DNA of 64,000 nucleotides from Alteromonas sp. MMG017 (GCF_018100795.1 NZ_JAGJDY010000011.1:62001-126000); one strand, 5' to 3'; shown: positions 1 to 9,651, counted from the first letter of the stretch. Notes: generated by a model from the sequence alone, not told the origin. Translations and numbers: made by a program.

Positions 1-56
1 AAAGAATACAAGAACAATGCTGCTACGATAATTGCCAGTAATATAAAGTAAAACAT
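1..56 (-). CDS. 5' end of a leftward gene with a hydrophobic N terminus (partial)
   Basis: An open frame on the minus strand begins with ATG at 54-56 and runs off the window edge after about 18 codons. It reads MFYFILLAIIVAALFLYS, which looks like an N-terminal membrane anchor or uncleaved signal segment. A Shine-Dalgarno-like AAAGGA lies about nine bases upstream of the ATG on the same strand. The fragment is too short to name a family; a LemA-type or other single-pass membrane protein is possible but cannot be shown. Confidence 0.45.
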   Translation of the reverse strand, partial: MFYFILLAIIVAALFLYS

Positions 57-561
57 AGATTATTCCTTTTATTCTATTTGCTAAGCTGTACAAAATTGAC
101 AATAGCAATACCTGCTAACGTCATATCCGGTTCACATTCTTTTTGAATGTATTTCAGCGCTTTGCAGTCTATATAAAGCATCCTGCTTATTTTGACGGAA
201 AACTTTACACTAATTGGACTAAAAAATCATCAGTTCTCGTAAAATTTTTCGATAGTCCGTTATGGCTAATGTGCTTTTCTGTTCTGCTAACTAACATGAC
301 GAGATATTGAGATTAGGTTGCTTAAATGACACCCTAATGACGAATTTACGACAATACGCTTAAACAGCTCGAGTGAAATTGTGAAGAAAAAATTAGCAGG
401 AAAAAAGTCGACTTTAGGATAACATTTATACGCTGTAGGCCACGTAAATATTAGACTTTTGACCTAAAATGGCTGTTTGTGATTCAAAGTCGTTGGCGTA
501 ATTCTAAAAGCCTGCTACCTTATTTCAGCTTTATTATGTTTGATAAAACAAGGACAAAATT
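57..561. other. Intergenic region between divergent genes
   Basis: About 505 bases without a convincing gene, AT-rich, lying between the leftward partial gene and the rightward MscS gene. It must carry both promoters, but I found no box pair with good consensus and spacing on either strand. The right end holds a ribosome binding site (CAAGGACA) about eight bases before the MscS start. Confidence 0.5.
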
Positions 562-1404
562 ATGGAAGAAAATTTATCATTATTCTCATCAAGTGATGTA
601 GAACGCTATATTAACGATTATGCAATTCCATGGGGCATTAATATTGCCATGGCGATTGTCATCTACGTTATTGGTCGAATCGTTGTAGGATTCATTCTAT
701 CTTTATTCCGCCGTCTAATGGCAAAATCAAAGTACGATGCAATGTTGGTGGACTTCTTAGAAGCCATTATAAGCGCTATTTTGATGTTGTTCGTTATTGT
801 CGCGTCGTTAAACCAGCTTGGTGTTGATACAACCTCACTTGTTGCAATATTAGGTGCTGCAGGTTTAGCTATTGGTTTGTCACTGCAAGATTCTTTGAAG
901 AACTTTGCTGCTGGCGTAATGCTTCTTGTATTCAAGCCTTTCAAATCAGGCGATTTTGTTGAGGCTGCAGGTACTGCGGGTACTATCAACAAGATTGGTA
1001 TCTTTACTACCACTATGACCACACCAGATAACAAAGAAATTATTGTTCCTAACGGTGGCATTTACAGCAACAACATTACTAACTACTCGGCGAAAGAAAC
1101 ACGTCGCGTAGATATGGTTGTTGGTATTGGTTATGACGCTGACTTACGTAAAGCAAAAGAAATTCTAAATGAAATGGTTCGTGCTGATGAGCGTATCCTT
1201 AGCGAGCCAGCTCCTACTGTTGCTGTTTCTGAATTGGCTGATAGCAGCGTTAACTTCGTGGTTCGTCCATGGTGTAAAGCGTCTGACTTCTGGGGCGTTA
1301 AGTTCGACTTCACTGAGCAAGTTAAACTACGTTTCGACCAAGAAGGTATTTCAATTCCATTCCCACAAATGGATGTTCATCTTCACAAAAACGACAGCGA
1401 ATAA
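562..1404 (+). CDS. Small-conductance mechanosensitive channel, MscS family
   Basis: A 280-residue inner-membrane channel that opens under membrane tension to release solutes during hypo-osmotic shock. Three hydrophobic segments lie near residues 23-46, 66-86 and 92-125. The third is the Gly/Ala-rich pore helix (AAGLAIGLSLQDSLKNFAAG), followed directly by the KPFKSGDFVEAAG start of the beta domain and PNGGIYSNNITNYS, all typical of MscS. Length matches E. coli MscS (286 residues). The start has AAGGAC about nine bases upstream. It is monocistronic and ends in a strong bidirectional terminator. Which MscS paralogue it corresponds to is not determined. Confidence 0.95.
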   Translation: MEENLSLFSSSDVERYINDYAIPWGINIAMAIVIYVIGRIVVGFILSLFRRLMAKSKYDAMLVDFLEAIISAILMLFVIVASLNQLGVDTTSLVAILGAAGLAIGLSLQDSLKNFAAGVMLLVFKPFKSGDFVEAAGTAGTINKIGIFTTTMTTPDNKEIIVPNGGIYSNNITNYSAKETRRVDMVVGIGYDADLRKAKEILNEMVRADERILSEPAPTVAVSELADSSVNFVVRPWCKASDFWGVKFDFTEQVKLRFDQEGISIPFPQMDVHLHKNDSE

Positions 1405-1422
1405 TTTTTTATTCTCTGATAC

Positions 1423-1453
1423 AAAAACGCCACATTGATGTGGCGTTTTTTTT
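1423..1453. terminator. Bidirectional intrinsic terminator between convergent genes
   Basis: A perfect 8-bp stem (CGCCACAT / ATGTGGCG, 1428-1435 with 1438-1445) is preceded by five A and followed by eight T. It can therefore act for the MscS gene on the plus strand and for the M48 peptidase gene on the minus strand. Confidence 0.9.
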
Positions 1454-1484
1454 GGCTCTATTTTACGTTGGCGACGGCTAATAA

Positions 1485-2279
1485 CTAGCCACAGTTAGGT
1501 CTATACCCAGTGGCCTGATAATCAGTGTACGCAGCGTTCATGTTTGCCTGTAAGTTACTGATCCGCGTTTGCGGGGCAGGGTGAGTAGAAAGCAATTCTA
1601 AAGGACGTTCGCCGCTACTTGCTGCATCCATGTTCTGCCATAAGTTTACAGATTGACGAGGGTCAAAGCCTGACATCGCCATAAGTTGAAGGCCAATAAC
1701 GTCCGCTTCAGACTCATGGGTACGGCTAAATGGTAGTTGAACTCCAACTTGTAAACCTAAACCAATGGCTGCCATGATAGGGGCAGTTTGAGATACTTCG
1801 TTCATTGCCAAAGCTGCACCTGCTGCTTGGGTGCCCATATTGATAAGCGTGGATTGAGACATACGCTCATTACCATGTTCTGCAATAACATGACCCACTT
1901 CATGTCCGATAACCGCCGCAAGCTGGTGTTGGTTCTCAGCAACATTTAATAATCCGGTATAAACGCCAATTTTCCCTCCAGGTAAAGCAAAGGCATTAAC
2001 TTGATCATCATCAAAAACCACAACTTCCCATGTACCATCGAACACACTGGTAGGGACTTTCGCGGTGATGGCATTTGCCACACATTCAACATAGCTATTT
2101 TGAACTGCTTTGTTTGAAATTTTGAGTTCTTCTTTCATTCCGCTAAATGCTTGGTCGCCCATTTCTGCCAATTGAGACTCAGAATATAAGAGTACCTGAT
2201 TACGACCTGTAGGCGATGTAGCACAAGCTGTCACTGCTAGGGCTACTGCGGCGATTGATGCGGTAAACCTCAATTTCAT
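1485..2279 (-). CDS. M48 family metallopeptidase, periplasmic lipoprotein (LoiP/YcaL-like)
   Basis: A 264-residue zinc protease. The N terminus is a lipoprotein signal (MKLRFTASIAAVALAVTAC, lipobox Cys19), so the enzyme is probably tethered to the outer membrane facing the periplasm. The zinc-binding HEVGH is at residues 126-130, and the third ligand Glu lies in ESEADVIG near residue 191. Members such as E. coli LoiP and BepA take part in outer-membrane protein quality control. This one lacks the long TPR tail of BepA, so it belongs to the short LoiP/YcaL group. An AAGGA ribosome binding site precedes the ATG. It is transcribed alone, towards the MscS gene. Confidence 0.93.
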   Translation of the reverse strand: MKLRFTASIAAVALAVTACATSPTGRNQVLLYSESQLAEMGDQAFSGMKEELKISNKAVQNSYVECVANAITAKVPTSVFDGTWEVVVFDDDQVNAFALPGGKIGVYTGLLNVAENQHQLAAVIGHEVGHVIAEHGNERMSQSTLINMGTQAAGAALAMNEVSQTAPIMAAIGLGLQVGVQLPFSRTHESEADVIGLQLMAMSGFDPRQSVNLWQNMDAASSGERPLELLSTHPAPQTRISNLQANMNAAYTDYQATGYRPNCG

Positions 2280-2601
2280 ATTTTAATCCTTGTTGTCGCG
2301 AAATAGAGAAATATTAGTGAATTACAACTCTTATATTTGTTACGTATAGTGCGCAAGAGCAGACCAATATTAGCTTCTATTAATACTACAAATCGGGGTG
2401 TTATTCATTTGTAAATTTACCCTTTTGCCAAATTAATATTTGTGTCATACACTGGCTCTAGCTTATATACAGATGTAATTAAAAATAATAGCTAAATCTA
2501 CATTGTATGTCATAGGTTCGTTCCCGCGCTGAAGGCGAGAATTTAGTAGCCCTCTTGGCAAGCTGAGGTTTGGCGTAACAACATGATAAAAAGGAAATCA
2601 A
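2280..2601. other. Intergenic region between divergent genes
   Basis: About 320 bases between the M48 peptidase gene and the choice-of-anchor gene. It must hold two divergent promoters, but no near-consensus pair was found. Ribosome binding sites are visible at both edges (AAGGA for the leftward gene, AAAGGA for the rightward one). No ORF or repeat stood out. Confidence 0.5.
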
Positions 2602-4413
2602 ATGTCTGCGCAGTCAAAATTCAAATACGGCGTCTTAGCGCTACTTATCTCAGCGGCCCTTTCTGGCTGTGGTCTAGATGGCGACGATGGTGAACAGGGT
2701 GAAACAGGAGCTCAAGGTCCTCAAGGGGAGCAAGGCGAAGCGGGCTCTGATGGCGCCGATGGTGTTGACGGTAGCGATGCATCGTTAGGTGTTTCTCTTG
2801 ACGTTGTTGCCCGTGCCTTTTTGGGTAACCTAACGTCGGCAGAAATCGTGCAATATCATGCTGACACCCAAACTATTTATGCCACTAACGGTGATACCAA
2901 CGCTATAGCCGTTATTGCTGCTGATACAGTTACCACTACTGCAATGAGCGACCCAATTAATACTACCAACCTTACGGTGAGTAATATTACGTTACCTGCT
3001 GATATTGACGGCGTAACGTTAGGAAGTCTTACTAGTATTGCAATTAGTGGTGACCTAATGGCTGTTGCAGTACCCGCTGACGTGAAAACCGATAACGGCT
3101 ACGTACTTTTCTATAATGGTTTAGACACTTCTGCACCGGTATTTTTAGATTCTGTGGTTGTTGGCGCCCTACCTGACATGGTGACATTTACGCCAGATGG
3201 CGGAAAAGTATTGGTGGCTAACGAAGGTGAGCCTTCAGATGATTATACGGTTGACCCAGAAGGTTCTATCTCGGTAATTAATATTCTTGCAAGTGGTGAG
3301 CCTGAAGAAACAGCAACTTCTGTAAGCTTTACGGACTTTAACAGCACTCAAGACGACTTAGTCGCGCAGGGAATGATGTTCCCTAATCCAACTGGCCGTA
3401 CGATCAAAGGCGTTGATATTGCTACTACTGTGGCTCAAGACTTAGAACCAGAATATATCACGGCGACTAATGATGTTGCGTACGTGAGCCTACAAGAAAA
3501 TAACGGTTTAGCGATTCTCGATCTTGAAGAACTAACGGTAGAAATTATTGGGCTAGGTGTGAAAAGCTGGTCTGATTTGAATATTGATATTCAAGAAGAT
3601 AGCAGCGTGAGTTTTGGTCAGTATGATGGCCTTTACGGTGTGTATCAGCCCGATACGATTGCCAATTACTCGTGGAAAGATGCCACTTTCATTGTCACTG
3701 CTAACGAAGGTGACGCACGTGAATATTTCTTTGATTCTGCTGATGAAGCAACCTGCCTAAGTGAAGGTGGATTAGCGTTTGATGCAGACGATGGCTGTTT
3801 AGCTTACACCGATGAAGTTAAGGTTGAAGACTTAACGGCAGAAGCAAACTCTGAGCTTGCTGACTTACAAGCGACTGGGGAAGCAGATAATTTGCTTGTC
3901 ACTAGCGCGATGGGTGATGTGGATGGAAACGGTGAGTATGACGCAGCTTATACGTACGGTTCACGTTCATTTACGATTTGGGATCAAAACGGCTTAGCGG
4001 TTTTCGATTCAGGTGATGATTTTGAGCGTATTACCGCGTCGGTTCATGGTGCATCGTTTAACAATGGTGATGATGAAAACGCAGGCGATTCGCGCTCTGA
4101 GAATAAAGGCCCAGAGCCTGAAGCATTAACCGTTGGTGTTATTGGCGATAGAACTTATGCGTTTGTTGGAACTGAGCGCATGGGCGGCATATTCGTTTAC
4201 GACGTAACTAACCCTTACGATGTGCAATTTGCAGATTACATTATCAATCGCGACTTAACAGAAGGCCTAGTAGCGACCGACGTTATAGGCGACTTGGCGC
4301 CAGAAAGCTTAGTATTTGTAAGTGCAGATGATAGCGCAAGCGGCGTTCCTTTGTTACTTGTTGGTAACGAAGTTAGTGGCACCGTAACGGTATGGCAAAT
4401 TACTCAAAACTAA
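2602..4413 (+). CDS. Choice-of-anchor I family lipoprotein with collagen-like N-terminal stretch
   Basis: A 603-residue exported protein. The lipobox LSGC (Cys23) is followed at residues about 28-60 by a collagen-like Gly-X-Y run (GETGAQGPQGEQGEAGSDG). The rest is the beta-propeller-like module of 'choice-of-anchor I' proteins, recognisable from VANEGEPSDDYTVDPEGSIS, TANEGDAREYFF, FDSGDDFERI, NKGPEPEALTVG and GTERMGGIFVYDVTNPYD. Relatives elsewhere carry various surface-anchoring C termini; here the protein ends right after the module, so the N-terminal lipid is the likely anchor. Enzymatic function is unknown; some relatives are annotated as alkaline phosphatase-like without firm support. 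Transcribed alone, with a strong terminator. Confidence 0.85.
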   Translation: MSAQSKFKYGVLALLISAALSGCGLDGDDGEQGETGAQGPQGEQGEAGSDGADGVDGSDASLGVSLDVVARAFLGNLTSAEIVQYHADTQTIYATNGDTNAIAVIAADTVTTTAMSDPINTTNLTVSNITLPADIDGVTLGSLTSIAISGDLMAVAVPADVKTDNGYVLFYNGLDTSAPVFLDSVVVGALPDMVTFTPDGGKVLVANEGEPSDDYTVDPEGSISVINILASGEPEETATSVSFTDFNSTQDDLVAQGMMFPNPTGRTIKGVDIATTVAQDLEPEYITATNDVAYVSLQENNGLAILDLEELTVEIIGLGVKSWSDLNIDIQEDSSVSFGQYDGLYGVYQPDTIANYSWKDATFIVTANEGDAREYFFDSADEATCLSEGGLAFDADDGCLAYTDEVKVEDLTAEANSELADLQATGEADNLLVTSAMGDVDGNGEYDAAYTYGSRSFTIWDQNGLAVFDSGDDFERITASVHGASFNNGDDENAGDSRSENKGPEPEALTVGVIGDRTYAFVGTERMGGIFVYDVTNPYDVQFADYIINRDLTEGLVATDVIGDLAPESLVFVSADDSASGVPLLLVGNEVSGTVTVWQITQN

Positions 4414-4473
4414 GTGAAAGATGTTAGATAGACAATGCTAAGCAAAAACGCTAGCTAAAAACCTTTAATGAAA

Positions 4474-4497
4474 CGGCGCCCTTGGCGCCGTTTTTTT
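4474..4497 (+). terminator. Intrinsic terminator of the choice-of-anchor gene
   Basis: A perfect GC-rich stem (CGGCGCC / GGCGCCG, 4474-4480 with 4484-4490), a 3-base loop and seven T follow the gene by about 60 bases. Confidence 0.9.
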
Positions 4498-4744
4498 ATT
4501 TAAGCAAAAACCGTGTACATCTTGTGCCTAGGGTAAATCGTCGAGCGGTGATTACATACGGGATGGTTTGAGTTAAGCTATAACTATACGTATTAACATT
4601 GAAACGATAAGTGCAGCGCAGTAGCGCTCAAATTGTCTGAGTACAGATTGTGGTTGCCTGCTAACAGTCTGTCGGATTTCACTTATCTTATTTCATCGTT
4701 ATGTCATGGCCGTAGGGCTTAAACAGAAATATTAGAAAAAGAGA

Positions 4745-5875
4745 ATGCAGATGTCTCAACAAATTGTTGTTAGCGGTGTGGGTGTTTGGCACCCTGAAAG
4801 CAGTATTACAAATCAGGAACTGGTAGACAGTTACAATGCGTATGTTGATTCGTATAACGAAGAGCATAAAGCAGAAATAGAAGCGCAACAGGTTACTGCA
4901 AAACCTTATTCAAGTGCTGAGTTCATTGAAAAAGCGTCAGGAATTAAAAGCAGGTATATTTACCAAAAAGAAGGCGCGCTTGATATTTCGCGCATGAAAC
5001 CAAAAATTGAAGCTCGCGAAGATGAAGCGCTATCTCACCAAGCAGAAATAGCAGTAGAAGCAGCAAAGTTGGCGTTGGCTTCTGCCAATAAAACCGCCCA
5101 AGACGTTGATGCGGTTATTGTATCTTGCGCGTATACCCAACGTGCTTACCCCGCTATTGCAATTGAAGTACAAGAAGCGTTAGGTATTGAAGGCTTTGGT
5201 TTCGACATGCTAGTCGCGTGTTCTGCTGCCACGTTTGGTATGCACCGTGCATACGAAATGCTAAGTGCCGGTAATGCTAAGTGTGTATTGGTAATCAACC
5301 CTGAATTAGTGTCACCGCAAATTAACTATACCGACAGAGACAGCCATTTCATTTTTGGTGACGTTGCGACAGCCACGGTATTAGAAACTGCCGATACCGT
5401 GAATAGCGAACACAGTTACGATGTTATGAGTACCAATGCGGTAACTAAGTACTCCAACAACATTCGTTCAAACTTTGGTTACGTTACTCGTACAGAAGAT
5501 GTAGACCCATATGGTGCAGACAAGCTCTTTCATCAAGCAGGGCGCAAAGTGTTTAAAGAAGTCTGCCCAATGGCAGCAAGTCATATAGAAAACCACTTAA
5601 GCAGACATCAGTTAACGGCAACTGACGTAAGACGTTGGTGGTTGCATCAAGCGAATATCAACATGAATACGCTGATCATTAAGCGTTTGTTGGGGCGTGA
5701 TGCTAATGCTGATGAAGCACCTATCGTGTTAGACGAATACGCGAACACGGCGTCAGCAGGATCGGTTATTGCTTTTGGCTTAAACCATGAAGATTTAGTG
5801 ACCGGTGATGTTGGTGTGTTGTGCTCCTTTGGGGCAGGCTATTCAATTGGGTCATTGTTACTAAAAAAACGGTAG
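4745..5875 (+). CDS. Beta-ketoacyl-ACP synthase III-like enzyme, long form
   Basis: A 376-residue thiolase-fold condensing enzyme. The Cys-His-Asn triad is in place: Cys159 in LVACSAATFG, His301 in WWLHQANINM and Asn334 in EYANTASAGS. KAS III enzymes condense an acyl-CoA with malonyl-ACP to start fatty acid synthesis or make related products. At 376 residues it is longer than canonical FabH (about 317), with an insertion around residues 30-95. This resembles the long FabH-like group of Pseudomonas PA3286, which takes medium-chain acyl-CoA from beta-oxidation; that substrate is inferred from family only. No ACP or other fab gene is adjacent. The start may be the ATG at 4745 or the one at 4751; neither has a clearly better ribosome binding site. 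Confidence 0.88.
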   Translation: MQMSQQIVVSGVGVWHPESSITNQELVDSYNAYVDSYNEEHKAEIEAQQVTAKPYSSAEFIEKASGIKSRYIYQKEGALDISRMKPKIEAREDEALSHQAEIAVEAAKLALASANKTAQDVDAVIVSCAYTQRAYPAIAIEVQEALGIEGFGFDMLVACSAATFGMHRAYEMLSAGNAKCVLVINPELVSPQINYTDRDSHFIFGDVATATVLETADTVNSEHSYDVMSTNAVTKYSNNIRSNFGYVTRTEDVDPYGADKLFHQAGRKVFKEVCPMAASHIENHLSRHQLTATDVRRWWLHQANINMNTLIIKRLLGRDANADEAPIVLDEYANTASAGSVIAFGLNHEDLVTGDVGVLCSFGAGYSIGSLLLKKR

Positions 5876-5888
5876 GCCTTTAGCGCAA

Positions 5889-5916
5889 GCTGGCAGTAAC
5901 CTAGTTTACTGTCAGC
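5889..5916 (+). other. Hairpin after the KAS III gene
   Basis: Arms CTGGCAGTAA (5890-5899) and TTACTGTCAG (5906-5915), closed by an extra G-C pair, form an 11-bp stem with one G-U wobble and a 6-base loop. No T tract follows, so it may stabilise the mRNA end or mark a Rho-dependent stop rather than be an intrinsic terminator. Confidence 0.4.
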
Positions 5917-6004
5917 GCCACCTGATTGCACCAGAACCTCAAAAACAGAGCTTAAAAAACAGAGCCTCGAGAACAATAAAAAAGCTAGGTGAGAATAAAT
6001 AGGG

Positions 6005-8032
6005 ATGATTTCAGATATAGGCTATGCCCTTAACAGTTTGGCTTACTTACTGTTAATGCTATTACTTTTTGCAGTACGAAAGCCTGGGTTAGCCAATCAC
6101 TTATTGGTACTGGCCACAGCCACTACGCTGTTTTGGTCTACTAGCATGATAACGGCGCTGTTTGGTCCCATCAGCCTTTCTTGGTTGCTTACCATTGATG
6201 CACTCAGGCAAGTTGCTTGGTTGCTCTTCCTCGCAGGTTGCCTGAAAAACAATTTCACCAATCTGTTTGATGTCCTGCGCCGTCCCACAACTCTTTTTAT
6301 ATTACTTCCCGGCTGCATAGCTTTAGTGCTGCCCTATGTCTTGTGGATTGATGCCTCCTGGCGTTATCTGATGCTGATTATTTTGGCGCTTGAAGTCCTT
6401 ATCTTATTGGAAGTTATTTACCGTCAAGCGGATGCAGACCAATGGGCTTATAAGCCGTTAATTTTATATTTAGGCGCTACCCACCTTTTTGATTTTGTTA
6501 CTTACGCCAATGCCACCATGGTGAATCAGGTTGAGGTTAGTTACATTGCCGCTCGGGGCTATATCTATTTCCTTCTTATTCCATTTTTGGTTATTGCCAT
6601 TCGACGTATAAAGCACTGGGGCGTCGATATATTTATCTCCAGGGATGTAGTACTACATAGCTCTTTATTGCTGGTAGCGGGCGCTTACCTTTTCATTATG
6701 GCTATCATTGGGTATGCCATCAGCTACGTAGGTGGAAATTGGGGCGCCATGGTACAAACCATCTTAGTGGTATTGTCTCTTGCCTTGCTCGTTACCGTAT
6801 TTTTGTCGAATTCATTTAGAACCAAGTGTAAGGTTTTTATCACCAAGCACTTTTTTGCTAACCAGTTTGATTACCGCGTAGAGTGGATAAAACTAACAAA
6901 AACACTCTCTAGCTCAATGGACGCCCCTAATACGGTTCACGAAAGTGCACTTCGCGGCATACTGGAAGCTATCGAATATGACTCTGGCAAGTTGTATAAA
7001 CGGGTAAATAATGACTTCGAGCAGTTGGCACAAGTTAACCCGTTACCAGACACCCAAGATGATTTAACCATCATTCGTGCGCTTACAGAGTATTGTGCGA
7101 CTAATACTTGGTTAATTGATGTCCATGAATACCAGGCCAAGCCATTTCATTACAAAGGGCTGCAAATCGACAGAAATACCTTAAAAGGCTGGGGCTATCA
7201 GCTTTACCTGCCGTTTTATAAAAATGATGAAATTTGGGGCTTTGCTGTACTTGCAGCCGGGGATAATGAACGACTGAGTTTAAATTGGGAAGTTCGAGAT
7301 TATCTTAATGCTATTACCGAGCAAGTAAGTATGTTTGTGTTCCATCATGAAGCTTCAAAGTTGGTGGCAGAGAATGCCCAGTTTGCTGCATTCAATAGAA
7401 TGTCTGCGTTTGTTGTGCACGATTTAAAGAATGTAATGGCGCAAGTCGATTTGATCCTTGCGAATGCGCAGCAACATAAACATAACCCTGAATTTATTGA
7501 AGACACATTTGAAACATTGGAACATACCAAAGCGCGTATGGATAAAATGTTAAAGCAATTAACCGATAAAAAGATTAATGATGATGGGGCTCACACATCG
7601 TGCTCGTTATCGCATATTATTAATGATGTGGTGGCAAATCGATGTATGGGGCTTTCTCCCACTCCCAAAGTGCACTGCAGCAGCGAAGAGCCGGTATTAA
7701 TTGATAAAGAAAAGGTTGCCAATGTTTTTTATCACCTCATAAGTAATGCGCAGCAAGCAACCGAAGATAGCGGCGAAATAGATATAGTATTAACACATGA
7801 CATCCAAAACCGTGTTCAATATGTAATGATAGAGGATACGGGAACCGGAATGGATCAAGACTTCATCGAAAATCGCTTGTTTAAACCTTTCGATACCACG
7901 AAAGGAAACGCAGGAATGGGAATTGGTGCGTACGATGCGAAAACGTACCTTGAATCTATTGGTGGTAAAATAAGCGTTCAAAGTGAACCAGGGAAAGGAA
8001 GTTGTTTTACGCTAGCATTCACGCTTCATTGA
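6005..8032 (+). CDS. prsK: PrsK, PEP-CTERM/exosortase-associated sensor histidine kinase
   Basis: A 675-residue inner-membrane kinase. The N-terminal 270 residues hold about eight hydrophobic segments, followed by a GAF-like region (about 300-450) and a histidine kinase core. The phospho-acceptor is probably His472 in FVVHDLKNVMAQ. ATP-binding boxes are HLISNAQQATED, EDTGTGMD and GNAGMGIGAYDAK. This architecture and the HDLKN box match PrsK, the sensor usually found with XrtA exosortase and exopolysaccharide loci. It is followed 62 bases later by its response regulator PrsR, so the two form one transcription unit. The ligand is unknown. No exosortase or PEP-CTERM substrate lies in this window, so the pair is separated from the system it is named for. 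Confidence 0.85.
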   Translation: MISDIGYALNSLAYLLLMLLLFAVRKPGLANHLLVLATATTLFWSTSMITALFGPISLSWLLTIDALRQVAWLLFLAGCLKNNFTNLFDVLRRPTTLFILLPGCIALVLPYVLWIDASWRYLMLIILALEVLILLEVIYRQADADQWAYKPLILYLGATHLFDFVTYANATMVNQVEVSYIAARGYIYFLLIPFLVIAIRRIKHWGVDIFISRDVVLHSSLLLVAGAYLFIMAIIGYAISYVGGNWGAMVQTILVVLSLALLVTVFLSNSFRTKCKVFITKHFFANQFDYRVEWIKLTKTLSSSMDAPNTVHESALRGILEAIEYDSGKLYKRVNNDFEQLAQVNPLPDTQDDLTIIRALTEYCATNTWLIDVHEYQAKPFHYKGLQIDRNTLKGWGYQLYLPFYKNDEIWGFAVLAAGDNERLSLNWEVRDYLNAITEQVSMFVFHHEASKLVAENAQFAAFNRMSAFVVHDLKNVMAQVDLILANAQQHKHNPEFIEDTFETLEHTKARMDKMLKQLTDKKINDDGAHTSCSLSHIINDVVANRCMGLSPTPKVHCSSEEPVLIDKEKVANVFYHLISNAQQATEDSGEIDIVLTHDIQNRVQYVMIEDTGTGMDQDFIENRLFKPFDTTKGNAGMGIGAYDAKTYLESIGGKISVQSEPGKGSCFTLAFTLH

Positions 8033-8094
8033 GCAAAGTGAGCGATAACAACCAACCTATGTTGATACGGAAGAAGTAACACAGGAACAGACTG

Positions 8095-9456
8095 ATGACA
8101 GATACCGTTTTAGTGGTAGATGACGATTTAGGTATACAGAAACAATTAAAGTGGAGCTTAACCGACTACGACGTTGTTTTTGCTGACGATCATACCTCGG
8201 CAATTGCGCAGCTGCGCCGGTATGAGCCTAAAGTCGTTACACTAGATTTAGGATTGCCACCCGACCCAGCTAATGCGTCTGAAGGCTTGAGAATATTACA
8301 AGATATTATCGCCTTAGCGCCTAGAACCAAGGTCATTGTTGTCACCGGAAATAACGAAAAAGAGAATGCCCTTAAGGCTATAAACTTTGGTGCCTATGAC
8401 TTTTACCAAAAACCTATAGATTCAGACACCATAAAGTTACTTGTTTATCGCGCACTTAATTTGGGTAAATTAGAGCTGGAAAACAGCATTTTATCTAAAG
8501 TGCGCACAGGTATGAGCCGTATCATTGGTAACAGTGAATCTATTCAAACGGTAGTACGTAAAGCTGAAAAAATAGCGAATACGGATGTGAGTACCTTACT
8601 GCTAGGTGAAAGTGGAACCGGTAAAGAAGTGTTTGCTCGCAGTATTCATGAACATAGCCCTCGCAAAGATAAACCGTTTGTTGCCATTAACTGTGCATCT
8701 ATTCCAGAAAATTTGCTAGAAAGTGAGCTTTTTGGTTATGAGAAAGGCGCATTTACTGGAGCCAATAAAACCACACTAGGTAAAATTGAAACCGCTCAAG
8801 GTGGTACGCTGTTTCTAGATGAAATTGGTGATATGCCTATCGGGCTGCAAGCCAAAATGCTACGTTTTTTACAAGAGCGTGTTATTGAGCGAGTGGGGGG
8901 CCGTGCCGAAATTCCTGTGGATATTCGGGTTGTCTGTGCTACCCACAGAGATTTACAAGCCATGGTGGCAGAAGAGCGTTTTAGGGAAGATTTATATTAC
9001 CGTATTGGTGAAATTCCCATTATGATCCCGCCGCTACGAGATAGAGATCAAGATATTATCCTGCTTGCGCGTACTTTCCTGAATATTTATCGAGAAGAGT
9101 TTAATGCCAAGGCAAAGAGCTTTTCTGAATCTGCGATAAATTCCATGCTGGCTCACAAATGGCCTGGCAATATTCGTGAAATGCAAAATAAGCTTAAGTC
9201 GGCTGTGATCATGGCCGAAGGCACTGTTATACAGCCTGATGACTTAGGTTTGTTCGCGGTTGATGGTAGTGGAGAGTCTGAAACATTGAATCTTCGCGAG
9301 GTTCGCGAGGTTGCCGAAAGTAAGGCAATTCGTAGAGCGTACCACCAAGCGGATAAAAATATGTCTAAAACCGCCGAATTGCTAGGTGTTACTCGCCCAA
9401 CCTTGTATTCATTAATTGATAAATACCACTTGGAAGACTTAAAAAGTTCAGCGTGA
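8095..9456 (+). CDS. prsR: PrsR, sigma-54-dependent response regulator (PEP-CTERM-box type)
   Basis: A 453-residue NtrC-type activator. The receiver domain (about 1-120) has Asp8-9-10 and phospho-acceptor Asp51 in VTLDLGLPP. The AAA+ domain has Walker A GESGTGKE (171-178), the sigma-54 contact loop GAFTGA (218-223), Walker B LFLDEIGD and the RFREDLYYRI segment. A Fis-type helix-turn-helix closes the protein (MSKTAELLGVTRPTLYSLI). It pairs with PrsK upstream. In this family it is thought to activate sigma-54 promoters of PEP-CTERM or polysaccharide genes; no such promoter was recognised here. Confidence 0.88.
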   Translation: MTDTVLVVDDDLGIQKQLKWSLTDYDVVFADDHTSAIAQLRRYEPKVVTLDLGLPPDPANASEGLRILQDIIALAPRTKVIVVTGNNEKENALKAINFGAYDFYQKPIDSDTIKLLVYRALNLGKLELENSILSKVRTGMSRIIGNSESIQTVVRKAEKIANTDVSTLLLGESGTGKEVFARSIHEHSPRKDKPFVAINCASIPENLLESELFGYEKGAFTGANKTTLGKIETAQGGTLFLDEIGDMPIGLQAKMLRFLQERVIERVGGRAEIPVDIRVVCATHRDLQAMVAEERFREDLYYRIGEIPIMIPPLRDRDQDIILLARTFLNIYREEFNAKAKSFSESAINSMLAHKWPGNIREMQNKLKSAVIMAEGTVIQPDDLGLFAVDGSGESETLNLREVREVAESKAIRRAYHQADKNMSKTAELLGVTRPTLYSLIDKYHLEDLKSSA

Positions 9457-9480
9457 GACTAATCAGTAAAAGCGCGGTTT

Positions 9481-9524
9481 GATGCGACACTTCTGGGTAT
9501 CGCATCATTTGGTGCGATACCTTT
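9481..9524 (+). terminator. Probable terminator of prsKR with two competing stems
   Basis: GGTATCGCA (9496-9504) pairs perfectly with TGCGATACC (9513-9521) across an 8-base loop, followed by a short T run. An overlapping alternative stem, GATGCGA (9481-9487) with TCGCATC (9500-9506), would exclude the first. The first is the likely terminator; the T tract is weak. Confidence 0.5.
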
Positions 9525-9623
9525 AATAAATTCTCTGTTTCGTATTTTGGTAAAGCCTGCTGCTACGACAAGCTTAGTTGAGCATACAAGTCATGGTTAC
9601 GGCTTTTTGTCGACAGTTTCACT

Positions 9624-9651
9624 GCGACAACTTCGTTGCGACAACTTCGTT
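9624..9651. repeat. Two tandem copies of a 14-bp unit
   Basis: GCGACAACTTCGTT occurs twice in direct tandem (9624-9637 and 9638-9651), with degenerate relatives on either side (TCGACAGTTTCACT before, GGCACAACT after). No function recognised. Confidence 0.7.
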
